Source: Mesobacillus sp. S13 | Lineage (GTDB): Bacteria; Bacillota; Bacilli; Bacillales; Cytobacillaceae | DNA length: 64,000 bases | NCBI RefSeq assembly: GCF_020422885.1 | Contig: NZ_CP084622.1 | Coordinates: forward strand, 3,801,001-3,865,000 | Direction of reading: 5' to 3' | Shown here: positions 1 to 8,990 of the stretch, piece by piece | How positions within the stretch are numbered: position 1 is the stretch's first letter | Layout of the letters: each line of letters starts with the position of its first letter | Made by a program: the position numbers and the translations under genes | Notes under the pieces: generated by a model | The model's database searches: none | Seen by the model: only the letters and a program-made list of their open reading frames with translations | What the model was told of the DNA's origin: nothing

Positions 1-728
1 GTAAACTCATTCAACCCAAATGGAATCAATGGCGCACCATTCACTTCAGGGAATTCCTTCTTAGCAGCTTCAAGAGCCTTCAAGAATCCTTCTGGAGTGC
101 TCATATCAGGGCTGCCAATCGCTTCATACATATCCTTTCTTACAAGGAATGTCTGGTTGGACGGCTTAAGGTCTTTATACTTGTCAAAATCCTTTGGTGA
201 AGAAGAAGCATTCGGGTAGCCATACGTGTTGCCATCTTCTTGCTTATACCATTCTACTTTTGCTCCATCTGCTACTTTATAAAAATATGGATCATATTGG
301 TCTGCAAGTTCATTTAATGGAAGGACAAGTTCACCTTCGATCATTTTCTTGACAGCATCTTCCCACCAGCCGATTGTGATGAAATCAGGTAGCTTTCCAG
401 ATGCGATCATAGTGTTCATTTTCTCTGCTTCGTTTCCAGCAGGTGAGATAAAGTTGACTGAAACACCTGTCTTATCCGTTACATACTTGGAAACAGCATC
501 GTCACCCCATTTATGCGCGAACCATGAAAAGTTCACATACCAATCAAACGTAATTGGATCCTTATTGGATTGCCAGCCAGGAGCATCAGCTGTCGCTTTT
601 GGTTTGTCTGCGTCCTTTTCATCGGAAGCGTTTTCATTTGTCTTGCTGGAACAGCCTGAAAATAGTGCTAAAACCAATGATAGAACAAGCAATAATGAAA
701 AGCCTTTGGAAAAGAATTTTCTCCTCAT
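1..728 (-). CDS. Extracellular sugar-binding lipoprotein of ABC importer (3' end cut by window)
   Basis: This is the N-terminal part (about 242 residues) of a family 1 solute-binding protein; it runs off the window start. The ATG at 728 follows the ribosome site GAGAGGG. A hydrophobic signal peptide ends in the lipobox LFSGCSS near residue 20, so the protein should be lipid-anchored on the outer face of the membrane. An acidic, Lys-rich linker precedes the binding domain, where stretches such as NFSWFAHKWGDDAVSKYV resemble LplA-type proteins. It lies downstream of two LplB/LplC-like permeases on the same strand, so it is the receptor of that importer. The sugar cannot be read from sequence. 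The ATPase is not in view; such systems usually share MsmX. Confidence 0.85.
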   Translation of the reverse strand, partial: MRRKFFSKGFSLLLVLSLVLALFSGCSSKTNENASDEKDADKPKATADAPGWQSNKDPITFDWYVNFSWFAHKWGDDAVSKYVTDKTGVSVNFISPAGNEAEKMNTMIASGKLPDFITIGWWEDAVKKMIEGELVLPLNELADQYDPYFYKVADGAKVEWYKQEDGNTYGYPNASSSPKDFDKYKDLKPSNQTFLVRKDMYEAIGSPDMSTPEGFLKALEAAKKEFPEVNGAPLIPFGLNEF

Positions 729-797
729 TTTTTGACCCTCTCTCTTGTTTGTTTTTTTGGGGCCACATTATTAAATGTACACTGCTTTAAAAGGGCA

Positions 798-830
798 GGA
801 AAGGCTTTTTTCCTAACTACCAGCCTTTCC
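798..830 (-). other. Intergenic hairpin between lplC and binding-protein gene
   Basis: Arms GGAAAGGC (798-805) and GCCTTTCC (823-830) are perfect inverted repeats. They sit in the roughly 200-bp gap between the permease gene and the binding-protein gene. A stem-loop here may stabilise the 3' transcript so that the binding protein outnumbers the permeases; no strong T-run follows. Confidence 0.45.
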
Positions 831-890
831 CAAGATCAGAAGGGGGTATCCTTCACACATAAAGCAGGACAATCGATAATGAAGCCAGAT

Positions 891-923
891 ATTTAAATTT
901 CTTCATTGAAGAAAAATTTAAAT
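891..923 (-). other. AT-rich stem-loop after lplC stop
   Basis: ATTTAAATTTCTTC (891-904) is followed after three bases by GAAGAAAAATTTAAAT (908-923), an almost perfect inverted repeat just downstream of the permease stop codon. It may be a partial terminator or an mRNA processing site; function is inferred from position only. Confidence 0.4.
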
Positions 924-936
924 CGAAGTTAACAGA

Positions 937-1836
937 TCAACCTTTTACTGAACCAATCAGCATTCCTTTTACAAAGTATTTTTGCAGGAATGGATAGACT
1001 AACATGATTGGAAGTGTTGTAACAACCATCGTTGCCAGTTTGATAGACTGGGATGTTACCGTCTTAGTGGCAATCGATCCTGCTGCATTCGTCATCATCT
1101 GGTTAGAGCTGGACTCAGCAACAACCTTGTATAGATAGGTCTGAATTGGCTGCAGGTCAGGATTATTCACGAAAATAACTCCGGCAAAATAGTCATTCCA
1201 TTGATATACTCCCTGGAACAATGCGATTGTTGCGATAACCGGCATAGAAAGCGGGATGATTACTTTTATAAAAATCTCAAAATCATTTGCTCCATCTATT
1301 TTTGCGGCTTCCTCAAGAGAAGTTGGCAATTCCCTGAAGAACGATACAAAGATGATCAGATGAAAGAAGTTGAACATTGTCGGGATAATATAGACCAGGA
1401 AGTTATCAAACAACCCTAGGTCCCTAATCAATAGGAAGTAAGGAATCAATCCACCGCTGAAGAACATTGTGATGACACCGACCAGCATGTAGAAATTCCT
1501 GCCGTAAAGGTCACGTCTTGAAATGGCATAGGCAACCATTGCGGTGAAAAATACATGGGTGATTGTTCCGATTACTGTTTTAGCAATTGTCACCCCAAAC
1601 GATGTAACAATGCCTGGCGTTTCAAAAACTGCCTTGTAGTTTTCTAAAGTGAACTCTCGCGGCCACCAGTAAATTCCGCCTCGCATGGCATCAACGCCAT
1701 CATTCAATGAGTTGACGAGAACATACCAGATCGGGTAGACCGTAATCGCGCAGATAAAGAGCATGATGAGAATGTTAACGTTGTCAAAGATATATTCGCT
1801 TGTTGTTCGCCGGTTCCGTTTAAAAAGCTTAAACAC
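937..1836 (-). CDS. Carbohydrate ABC transporter permease, LplC/YtcP type
   Basis: A 299-residue integral membrane permease, the usual length for LplC/YtcP. Several hydrophobic segments are visible, and the cytoplasmic EAA loop reads EEAAKIDGANDFEIF around residues 195-210, the surface that docks on the ATPase. The start ATG at 1836 is 12 bases after the LplB-like gene, so the two are co-transcribed and form the heterodimeric channel of one oligosaccharide importer. Related systems carry polysaccharide-lyase products or other oligosaccharides; the substrate is not evident here. No lyase or hydrolase gene lies nearby inside the window. Confidence 0.88.
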   Translation of the reverse strand: MFKLFKRNRRTTSEYIFDNVNILIMLFICAITVYPIWYVLVNSLNDGVDAMRGGIYWWPREFTLENYKAVFETPGIVTSFGVTIAKTVIGTITHVFFTAMVAYAISRRDLYGRNFYMLVGVITMFFSGGLIPYFLLIRDLGLFDNFLVYIIPTMFNFFHLIIFVSFFRELPTSLEEAAKIDGANDFEIFIKVIIPLSMPVIATIALFQGVYQWNDYFAGVIFVNNPDLQPIQTYLYKVVAESSSNQMMTNAAGSIATKTVTSQSIKLATMVVTTLPIMLVYPFLQKYFVKGMLIGSVKG

Positions 1837-1848
1837 AACCCCACCCCC

Positions 1849-2835
1849 TTAGAATAAAGATGTTCCATTCAGTTTCTTCGTAATCTTGTTAGCAGACAAG
1901 AGAAGGATAAAGGCAATGATTGCTTTTAATAACCCAACTGCTGTTGCGTAAGAGTAACGGGCGTTCTGGAGTCCCATTTGATAGACATAAATATCAATTA
2001 CATTACTAGCGCTTTCATTCAAAGAGTTACGCAGGATCAATATTTGATCGAAGTTTGAATTCAAGACACCGCTTACAGCAAGAATGAACAGGATTGTGAT
2101 CGTTGGACGAATCGACGGCAATGTAACATGCCACATCTTTTGGAAGCGATTAGCTCCATCAATCGTTGATGACTCGTATAATTCAGGTGATACACCAGCG
2201 ATTGCTGCTAGATAAATGATGGCTGACCATCCAAGCTCTTTCCAAATATCTGAAAGAATGACGATTGCCCAGAAGTTATCAGGTTCAGCAAGGAAGTTTG
2301 TACGCTCGCTGATTAATCCTAAACCTAGCAAAATATCGTTAATGACTCCGATATCTGCCAGCCAGGTAGTCAAAATTCCGCCAAGCACTACCCAAGAGAT
2401 AAAGTGCGGCAGGTAAGAAATGGTCTGAACCGCTTTCTTAAGCTTCATGGAAGTTAGCTCATTAAGTAAAAGTGCAAAAATGATTGGAAGCGGGAAACCA
2501 ATGAGTAATTTTATCAAGCTGATACCAAGTGTGTTTTTCAGGACGATCCAAAAGTTTTCATCCTGAATGAATTCCTTGAACTGCATCAAGCCAACCCATG
2601 GTGCTTCTGAGATTGTCTTTATGATGCTGTATTCCTTAAATGCGATGATTAACCCATACATTGGGATATAGTTAAAGATGAACATCCAAACTACCCCGAG
2701 AAGAGCCATCGTTTGCAAATACTTTTGAGAAATGATTGTCTTTTTGATTTTTTTAATTTTTTCTTTTTTTGTAGGCTCTGCCAATATGGTGTCGCTGACT
2801 TGTTGTTCGACCGGCTGTTGGATCTTGACTTCCAT
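1849..2835 (-). CDS. Carbohydrate ABC transporter permease, LplB type
   Basis: First gene of the importer, 328 residues. The N-terminus is a hydrophilic Lys/Glu-rich tail of about 35 residues, longer than in many LplB proteins, then the first membrane segment beginning about residue 42. The EAA loop contains STIDGANRFQKMWHVTLP around residues 225-242. It is the partner of the following LplC-like permease and delivers sugar received from the lipoprotein downstream. The divergent gene at 3137 shares the upstream region, where a palindrome that may be an operator is found. Confidence 0.87.
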   Translation of the reverse strand: MEVKIQQPVEQQVSDTILAEPTKKEKIKKIKKTIISQKYLQTMALLGVVWMFIFNYIPMYGLIIAFKEYSIIKTISEAPWVGLMQFKEFIQDENFWIVLKNTLGISLIKLLIGFPLPIIFALLLNELTSMKLKKAVQTISYLPHFISWVVLGGILTTWLADIGVINDILLGLGLISERTNFLAEPDNFWAIVILSDIWKELGWSAIIYLAAIAGVSPELYESSTIDGANRFQKMWHVTLPSIRPTITILFILAVSGVLNSNFDQILILRNSLNESASNVIDIYVYQMGLQNARYSYATAVGLLKAIIAFILLLSANKITKKLNGTSLF

Positions 2836-2965
2836 TTCTTCACCACCTTAGTTGCTGTTGTCTTTCTTGTACCTTTATCATAGAAAAAAGGGCTTACATT
2901 TATAAGCCATCGAATTTTGCTTATGGTACCAATTTTTTAGTTTTTGGGTGATAGAGCAAAATATT

Positions 2966-2985
2966 GATACCATCATATTGGTATC
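2966..2985. promoter_or_regulatory. Candidate operator palindrome upstream of importer operon
   Basis: GATACCA (2966-2972) and TGGTATC (2979-2985) are perfect 7-base arms spaced by 6. A related half motif, TGGTACCA, lies at about 2925-2932. Both are in the 301-bp gap between the divergent lplB-like and map-like genes. This is typical of a dimeric repressor or activator site, but no regulator gene is adjacent and the protein is unknown. Confidence 0.4.
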
Positions 2986-3133
2986 GTTTTCACGGAAGAC
3001 AGGAAGATTGTTGCTGTAAGCAGTATCCGGATTCAATCCAGACTGACCACAAACCTAAAGAATGGATTTTCAAGCTTAAAAAGGATAATCTAATCGTAGA
3101 GTTTTTTAAATCGATGCTATTGGAAAGGAATAA

Positions 3134-3880
<747 letters not shown>

Positions 3881-3896
3881 AGCTCTTTTCCCGATG

Positions 3897-3930
3897 GAAC
3901 CCCTTGCTGCTGCAGGGGTTCTATTTTTTT
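3897..3930 (+). terminator. Intrinsic terminator of map
   Basis: GAACCCCT and AGGGGTTC form a perfect 8-bp stem with a 9-base loop, followed by CTA and seven T. Confidence 0.88.
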
Positions 3931-3999
3931 GGCCAATTCCTTTTATTTAATACTATATTCCTATTTTTCGTATTACTAAAAAAAATACAACAAAAATGA

Positions 4000-4028
4000 T
4001 TGACACTTTTTCTTTGACACAGTAAAGT
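4000..4028 (+). promoter_or_regulatory. Sigma-A promoter of met operon leader
   Basis: TTGACA (4000-4005), a 17-base spacer and TAAAGT (4023-4028) lie about 33 bases ahead of the first SAM riboswitch. The -35 is perfect and the -10 is a 4/6 match. Confidence 0.6.
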
Positions 4029-4060
4029 AATAAACAAGATTCATAACTCAATATTCGTTA

Positions 4061-4166
4061 CTTCTTATCAAGAGAGGTTGAGGGACTGGCCCTATGACAC
4101 CTCGGCAGCGGACTCCTTTGGAGGACTGTGCCAAATCCAGCAAGCGGGAGCTTGACAGATAAGAAG
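4061..4166 (+). promoter_or_regulatory. SAM-I (S-box) riboswitch, first of two
   Basis: Classic S-box sequence: the P1 helix is CTTCTTATC (4061-4069) with GATAAGAAG (4158-4166); inside are AGAGAGGTTGAGGGACTGGC, CCTATGA, CTCGGCAGCGG and GTGCCAAATCCAGCAAG. It binds S-adenosylmethionine and then lets the terminator at 4188 form. The sequence AGAAGAGG (4162-4169), at the 3' side of P1, can pair with CCTCTTCT (4190-4197) as the antiterminator. Confidence 0.95.
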
Positions 4167-4187
4167 AGGCCGACTTTTAATTTTGAT

Positions 4188-4220
4188 GTCCTCTTCTTTC
4201 TGAAGGGGACTTTTTGCTTT
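4188..4220 (+). terminator. Terminator of first SAM riboswitch
   Basis: GTCCTCTTC (4188-4196), loop TTTCT and GAAGGGGAC (4202-4210) form a 9-bp stem with one G-U pair, followed by TTTTTGCTTTT. It overlaps the antiterminator partner, as expected for SAM-dependent attenuation. Confidence 0.85.
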
Positions 4221-4256
4221 TCAAAATATCCCCACTTTTAATTTAATATCGATACT

Positions 4257-4359
4257 TTCTTATCAAGAGAGGCGGAGGGACTGGCCCTATGAAGCCTCGG
4301 CAGCGGACTCAAATGAGGACTGTGCCAAATCCAGCAAGCAATAGCTTGGGAGATAAGAA
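4257..4359 (+). promoter_or_regulatory. SAM-I (S-box) riboswitch, second of two
   Basis: A second complete S-box element, about 80% similar to the first by eye. P1 is TTCTTATC (4257-4264) with GATAAGAA (4352-4359); the conserved GGGACTGGCCCTATGA, CTCGGCAGCGG and TGTGCCAAATCCAGCAAG are present. GAAGAG at 4357-4362 can pair with CTCTTC at 4392-4397 as antiterminator. It directly precedes metN. Confidence 0.95.
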
Positions 4360-4390
4360 GAGTAATTGTCCTGCATTCATTGCGGCATGC

Positions 4391-4421
4391 CCTCTTCCTG
4401 TTTCCGGGAAGAGGTTTTTTT
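4391..4421 (+). terminator. Terminator of second SAM riboswitch
   Basis: CCTCTTCC (4391-4398) and GGAAGAGG (4407-4414) form a perfect 8-bp stem, followed by seven T. Transcripts must pass this and the first terminator to reach metN. Confidence 0.9.
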
Positions 4422-4446
4422 ATTCATCTACAAAGGAGGAAGACAG

Positions 4447-5478
4447 TTGATTACGTTTGAACAAGTGGAGAAAGTTTATGAAAGCCGCGGGAATAAGGTA
4501 GCGGCACTTAATGGAATCGATCTGGAAGTTAAAGAAGGAGAGATATTTGGAGTCATTGGTTTTAGCGGTGCGGGAAAAAGCTCGCTGATCCGCTGTGTGA
4601 ATTTGTTGGAACGGCCGACATCTGGAAGGGTGATTGTGGATGGCTGCGATATGACTTCCCTGTCTGTAAAAGAAGTGAGAGAGGTTAAAAAGAATATTGG
4701 GATGGTATTCCAGCATTTCAATCTTTTAAACTCCAAGACAGTATTTGAAAATGTTGCGATGCCCCTCATTCTCAGTAAGCTTCCGAAGGTGAAAATCAAA
4801 GAGCGGGTTTATCAGTTGCTCGACTTTGTCGGACTGGCTGATAAAGCAGACAATTATCCAGACCAGCTCTCGGGCGGCCAGAAGCAGCGAATCGGAATTG
4901 CCCGGGCTCTGGCAACCCAGCCGAAAATCCTGCTTTGCGATGAAGCGACATCTGCCCTGGATCCGCAGACAACCAGCTCGATCCTGCAGCTTTTGAAAAA
5001 AATCAATAAGGAGTACAACATAACGATTTTAATCATTACCCATGAAATGTCCGTCATCAGGGAAATTTGTGACAGAGTTGCTGTCATCGAGGATGGAAGA
5101 ATCATCGAGGAAGATACTGTCTTCAGTGTTTTTTCAGCGCCTAAAACAGAAACGGCAAGAAATTTCGTCAGCACCATCATGAATGACAGCATTCCTGATT
5201 CCGTGTACAGGATTATTGAAGAAAATTCAGGACTGCATAAGGTATTCCGCATCAACTTTGTCGGTCAGTCAGCCGGTCAGCCGCTTCTGTCCCAGCTTTC
5301 AAAGAAATTCGATATCAACGTCAATGTTCTTTTCGGCAATATCACAGAGCTTCAAGGAATCCCATTCGGAAACCTGATTGTCGAGTTTCAGGGCAGTGAT
5401 AAAGAAATTCTGAGAGCCCTTAATTTTATCGATCAGCAAAAAGTAAGCATAAAGGAAGTGACAGCACATGCTAGTTAA
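4447..5478 (+). CDS. metN: Methionine ABC transporter ATP-binding protein MetN
   Basis: The cytoplasmic ATPase of the methionine importer, 343 residues. The start is TTG at 4447, placed seven bases after AAAGGAGGA; an open frame reaching further upstream runs through the riboswitch terminator and is not translated. Walker A is GFSGAGKSS near residue 38, the signature is LSGGQKQRIGIARAL, and Walker B ends ILLCDEATSALD. The last 90 or so residues are the NIL/ACT-like domain that senses methionine in this family. The gene overlaps metI by 11 bases. Control is by the two SAM riboswitches. Confidence 0.95.
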   Translation: MITFEQVEKVYESRGNKVAALNGIDLEVKEGEIFGVIGFSGAGKSSLIRCVNLLERPTSGRVIVDGCDMTSLSVKEVREVKKNIGMVFQHFNLLNSKTVFENVAMPLILSKLPKVKIKERVYQLLDFVGLADKADNYPDQLSGGQKQRIGIARALATQPKILLCDEATSALDPQTTSSILQLLKKINKEYNITILIITHEMSVIREICDRVAVIEDGRIIEEDTVFSVFSAPKTETARNFVSTIMNDSIPDSVYRIIEENSGLHKVFRINFVGQSAGQPLLSQLSKKFDINVNVLFGNITELQGIPFGNLIVEFQGSDKEILRALNFIDQQKVSIKEVTAHAS

Positions 5479-6118
5479 TTCAGAGCAAATTATTCAGGCC
5501 TTAATCGAAACACTGCAAATGGTTGCGTTCTCCCTCCTGTTTTCGGCAGTCCTCGGAGTGCCGCTGGGAATCGCGCTTGTGGTCACCAGGAAAGGCCATT
5601 TACTTGAAAACGCCCCTGTCTTCAATGTACTAAACAGTCTCATCAACGTCTTTCGATCAGTGCCATTCATTATCCTGCTGGTCGCAATCATCCCGCTGAC
5701 CCGGCTGATTGTTGGTACGTCAATTGGTACAGCAGCGGCTGTAGTTCCACTAGTCTTCTATGCCGGTCCGTATATTGCTAGATTGGTAGAGAACTCCCTG
5801 CTGGAAGTGGATCCCGGAGTGATTGAGGCAGCTGAATCAATGGGTGCCACACCATGGCAGATTGTTTTCAAATTTATTCTTCCCGAAGCGATGAGCTCGC
5901 TGATCCTTGCTTTTACGATTGCGACGGTTGGATTGATCGGTGCATCAGCAATGGCCGGAGCAATCGGCGGCGGCGGCCTGGGCGACCTGGCAATTACATA
6001 TGGTTATCAGCGCTTTGATACCCAGACAATGTTCATCACAGTTGGCATCTTGATTGTAATGGTTCAGGGACTTCAATCCCTTGGAAATATATCAGCTAAA
6101 AAAATCAGAAGAAGATAA
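5468..6118 (+). CDS. metI: Methionine ABC transporter permease MetI
   Basis: A 216-residue inner-membrane permease of the MetI family with about five hydrophobic segments. The coupling loop EAAESMGATPWQIVFKFILP is near residues 118-137. It forms the channel together with MetN and receives substrate from MetQ. Its ATG lies inside the end of metN, which implies translational coupling. Length agrees with Bacillus MetP/MetI (about 222). Confidence 0.94.
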   Translation: MLVNSEQIIQALIETLQMVAFSLLFSAVLGVPLGIALVVTRKGHLLENAPVFNVLNSLINVFRSVPFIILLVAIIPLTRLIVGTSIGTAAAVVPLVFYAGPYIARLVENSLLEVDPGVIEAAESMGATPWQIVFKFILPEAMSSLILAFTIATVGLIGASAMAGAIGGGGLGDLAITYGYQRFDTQTMFITVGILIVMVQGLQSLGNISAKKIRRR

Positions 6119-6134
6119 CCAGGAGGAAAACAAA

Positions 6135-6971
6135 ATGAAAAAACTACTATTACTATTGATTGTACTTAGTCTCGCATTAATTAGCACCGCATGCTCAAGC
6201 TCTTCATCATCAGCTAAAAGCGGCGAAACCGTCAAAGTGAAACTTGGCGTCAGCGGAACCGATCACCGAGTCTGGGATTTCGTTGCCAAAAAAGCAGAAA
6301 AAGAAGGAATTGAAGTCGAAATCGTCACTTTTTCTGATTATGTTCAGCCGAACCTGGCACTTGCAGAGGGTGAACTGGATGCAAACTCATTCCAGACGGT
6401 TTCCTATTTTGACGCTTTTATCAAGGAACATAATCTAGACCTTGTACCAATCGCTACCACACTTATTGCACCAATGGGTCTCTATTCAGATAAATACAAA
6501 GACGTGAAAGACATCCCTGAGGGCGGAAAGATTGCTCTTGCAAATGAAGCTACCAATATGGGAAGAGGACTTCTTTTACTCCAGGAAGCTGGTTTGATCA
6601 AGCTTGAAGACGGCTTCGATGGTATTGGCTCCCTCGATAAAATCGTTGAAAATCCGAAGAACCTTGAATTTGTGACGCTTGTTGCCGGACAGACTCCGAG
6701 GGTACTGCCAGATGTAGCAGCATCCATCATCAATAATGGAATCGCAGTTGATGCAGGACTTACACCGAAGAAGGATGCGATCTTCCTTGAGAGTGCAACT
6801 GCAACTCCATACATCAACATCATCGCTGTCCGCGAAGAAGATAAAGAGAATAAAACTTTGAAAAGATTAGCTGAACTTTACCAGCAGGATGACACAAAGG
6901 AGTTCATCGAGAAGGAATATAAAGGTAATACGCTTCCTACTTTTGTGCCGCTTAGTGAAATTGGCTGGTAA
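6135..6971 (+). CDS. metQ: Methionine-binding lipoprotein MetQ
   Basis: A 278-residue NlpA-family receptor for methionine on the outer membrane face. Start ATG 6135 follows AGGAGG at 6121; a longer frame overlapping metI lacks a site. The signal peptide ends at the lipobox ISTAC, after which a Ser-rich stretch leads to the mature domain. Family features include SGTDHRVWDFVAKKAEKEG, NSFQTVSYFDAF, IALANEATNMGRGL and the conserved C-terminal FVPLSEIGW-type end. It is the third gene of the riboswitch-controlled operon. Confidence 0.94.
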   Translation: MKKLLLLLIVLSLALISTACSSSSSSAKSGETVKVKLGVSGTDHRVWDFVAKKAEKEGIEVEIVTFSDYVQPNLALAEGELDANSFQTVSYFDAFIKEHNLDLVPIATTLIAPMGLYSDKYKDVKDIPEGGKIALANEATNMGRGLLLLQEAGLIKLEDGFDGIGSLDKIVENPKNLEFVTLVAGQTPRVLPDVAASIINNGIAVDAGLTPKKDAIFLESATATPYINIIAVREEDKENKTLKRLAELYQQDDTKEFIEKEYKGNTLPTFVPLSEIGW

Positions 6972-7162
6972 TAAGACATCTGCCCAATTCTATGACCATA
7001 ATTCGGAAAATTCCCTTTACGGTCACATTTCCAATTGTTTTGCGACCGAATACTCTCAACATCGATCGATTTACGATAACTATGTGACCCTTGCAGTCCT
7101 TAAGAGGTTGCATAAGTTAGATCAGAAACATCCATTTAAATAGAACTCAAGGAGGATGCAGG

Positions 7163-8377
7163 ATGACCACACCAGTTAAAGCACTTCAGGAATTAAAGGA
7201 TATTATTACACAAAGCGTCGAGCTTAATAAAGAACTTTACTTATCAGCCAGCCATGAGATCCATGAAAGACCGGAAATCGGCAATGAAGAATATTTCGCA
7301 TCTGCGCGGCTCATCAAGGTTTTAGAGGATGAAGGTTTTGAAGTTGAAAGAGCGGTAGCGGGACATGAAACATCCTTTGTTGCACGTAAAAAGTCTGAAA
7401 AAGCTGGACCATCGATCGCCTTTCTGGCAGAATATGATGCCCTTCCAGGGTTAGGCCATGCTTGCGGCCATAACATCATCGGCACGACAAGTGTTGCCTC
7501 TGCTATTGCACTAAGCAAGGTGCTTGAGGAAACAGGCGGTGAAGCTGTCGTTTTTGGAACGCCTGCCGAGGAGGGCGGCCCAAACGGAAGCGCTAAAGGA
7601 AGCTTTGTAAAGCATGGCCTTGTTGAAGGAATCGATGCAGCCTTAATGCTGCACCCTTCTGGACAAACAAGATTGACAACGTCTTCCCTTGCTGTTGATC
7701 CACTCGACTTTGAATTTATTGGCAAGCCAGCTCATGCAGCCGCATCGCCTCATGAAGGTATTAATGCATTGGATGCGGTGATTCAGCTTTTCAATGGAAT
7801 TAATTCACTAAGACAGCAGCTAACCGATGATGTGAGAATTCATGGAATCATTACCCATGGTGGTGATGCACCGAACATCATTCCTGAATACGCAAAAGCA
7901 AGGTTCTTCATCCGGGCTGCAACACGGAGCGGATTAAATGAAGTGACCCGCCGTGTCAAAGCAGTCGCAGAGGGTGCAGCCCTGGCTACAGGTGCAAAGC
8001 TGAATGTTATTGCCTTCCAAAATGAAGTTGATAATCTTCTATTGAATGATCGATATAATGAAGTATTTAAAACTGTAATCGAAGAACTGGGAGAAACAGT
8101 TGCAACCGATGAAAGGGGCGGAATTGGCTCAACTGATGCCGGCAATATTAGCCAGGTGGTGCCAACCATTCACCCTTATATCAAAATTGGACCGGATAAT
8201 CTCGTTGCCCATACTGTTCCATTCCGGGAAGCAGCCGCTTCTCAACAGGGAGATGAGGCCTTGCTTAAAGGAGCAAAAGCACTTGCTTTGACAGCTTTGC
8301 AATTGATCACAGACCGTGAATTACTGACAGATATCAAGGCTGAGTTTGAGCTAAGAAAAGCTGCGGAAAATAAGTAA
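7163..8377 (+). CDS. M20 family metallo-amidohydrolase (PM20D2/AbgB-like)
   Basis: A 404-residue zinc hydrolase of the M20 amidase group, cytoplasmic (no signal). The metal-binding region LAEYDALPGLGHACGHN is at residues about 88-104, the catalytic Glu pair is in GTPAEEGGPNGS, and FEFIGKPAHAAASPHEG starts the lid domain. Relatives hydrolyse N-acyl amino acids, dipeptides or p-aminobenzoyl-glutamate. It follows metQ after about 190 bases with no obvious terminator between, and has its own strong AAGGAGG, so it may be part of the SAM-controlled transcript and release methionine or another amino acid from an imported conjugate. That role is inference. Confidence 0.87.
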   Translation: MTTPVKALQELKDIITQSVELNKELYLSASHEIHERPEIGNEEYFASARLIKVLEDEGFEVERAVAGHETSFVARKKSEKAGPSIAFLAEYDALPGLGHACGHNIIGTTSVASAIALSKVLEETGGEAVVFGTPAEEGGPNGSAKGSFVKHGLVEGIDAALMLHPSGQTRLTTSSLAVDPLDFEFIGKPAHAAASPHEGINALDAVIQLFNGINSLRQQLTDDVRIHGIITHGGDAPNIIPEYAKARFFIRAATRSGLNEVTRRVKAVAEGAALATGAKLNVIAFQNEVDNLLLNDRYNEVFKTVIEELGETVATDERGGIGSTDAGNISQVVPTIHPYIKIGPDNLVAHTVPFREAAASQQGDEALLKGAKALALTALQLITDRELLTDIKAEFELRKAAENK

Positions 8378-8399
8378 TATTCATTGACTTCAAATGAGC

Positions 8400-8426
8400 C
8401 CCTTGCAAATAGCAAGGGTTCTTTTT
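8400..8426 (+). terminator. Terminator after M20 amidohydrolase
   Basis: CCCTTGC (8400-8406) and GCAAGGG (8412-8418) with a 5-base loop, then TTC and five T. Confidence 0.85.
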
Positions 8427-8697
8427 AATGATTGAGTTCAGCTATCCTAGTCGAGAGCCGGATGGCCATCTTAATATATCCAACTTAAATAGAGGCTCTT
8501 TTCGAAAACTTTGTTGCTTTCTCAATCAAAAGTAAAAACCGGCATCTGGTTTAAAAAGCAATCCGGTTTTATCCGCACATTATCCCCTTTAATGTAATGA
8601 TATCCTTTGTTGCTGTATTCGGTATTGATCTTAAAATGATTCTGTAAACTTTTATTAAAATATGTACGAATAGCAACAATCAATATGAAAACAGCCT
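8427..8697. other. Gene-free spacer
   Basis: No coding frame with a ribosome site, no riboswitch and no repeat was recognised here. The stretch is AT-rich. Confidence 0.5.
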
Positions 8698-8730
8698 AAA
8701 TAAAAGAACAGAAGCAAGCCTACTTCTGTT
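8698..8730 (-). terminator. Terminator of the 40-residue gene
   Basis: Read on the minus strand, AACAGAAG and CTTCTGTT (8723-8730 and 8707-8714) form a perfect 8-bp stem followed by CTTTTATTT. The hairpin includes the stop codon of the small gene at 8720, which supports that gene being real. Confidence 0.75.
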
Positions 8731-8842
8731 CTTCTGATCTTACCACACTGATTAAGAAGTCGATTGCTTCCATTTCTTCTCTGGTCAGATACTGTCCAAT
8801 CTCTGGATTCTTCAAAATGGCTTCCGCTTGTTCAATGGTCAT
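8720..8842 (-). CDS. Hypothetical 40-residue protein
   Basis: The frame starts at ATG 8842, about ten bases after AGGAGA, and begins MTIEQAEAILKNPEIGQYLT. It is soluble, acidic and predicted helical, with no membrane segment. An in-frame stop lies just upstream of the ribosome site, so the frame cannot be longer with ATG. A terminator overlaps the stop. I do not recognise the family. Confidence 0.6.
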   Translation of the reverse strand: MTIEQAEAILKNPEIGQYLTREEMEAIDFLISVVRSEEQK

Positions 8843-8874
8843 TAGATTGATTATCTCCTGAACTAAAATTCAAC

Positions 8875-8907
8875 CCCCTATACTATCGGATGAGAATAGG
8901 GGTTTTT
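8875..8907 (+). terminator. Possible plus-strand terminator hairpin
   Basis: CCCCTAT (8875-8881) and ATAGGGG (8896-8902) followed by five T. No plus-strand gene directly precedes it; it may shield the brnQ promoter from upstream transcription. Confidence 0.5.
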
Positions 8908-8990
8908 AATAGACACTTACAACAAATACCTGTTCGATTGACTCAAACACCGAGTGCCTTTCCTATATTCAAAAAATACTAAAAATTTAA

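Noticed and set aside
4366..4446. N-terminal extension of MetN
   Set aside because: It would be translated through the riboswitch terminator hairpin; TTG 4447 has a strong ribosome site and gives the normal family length.
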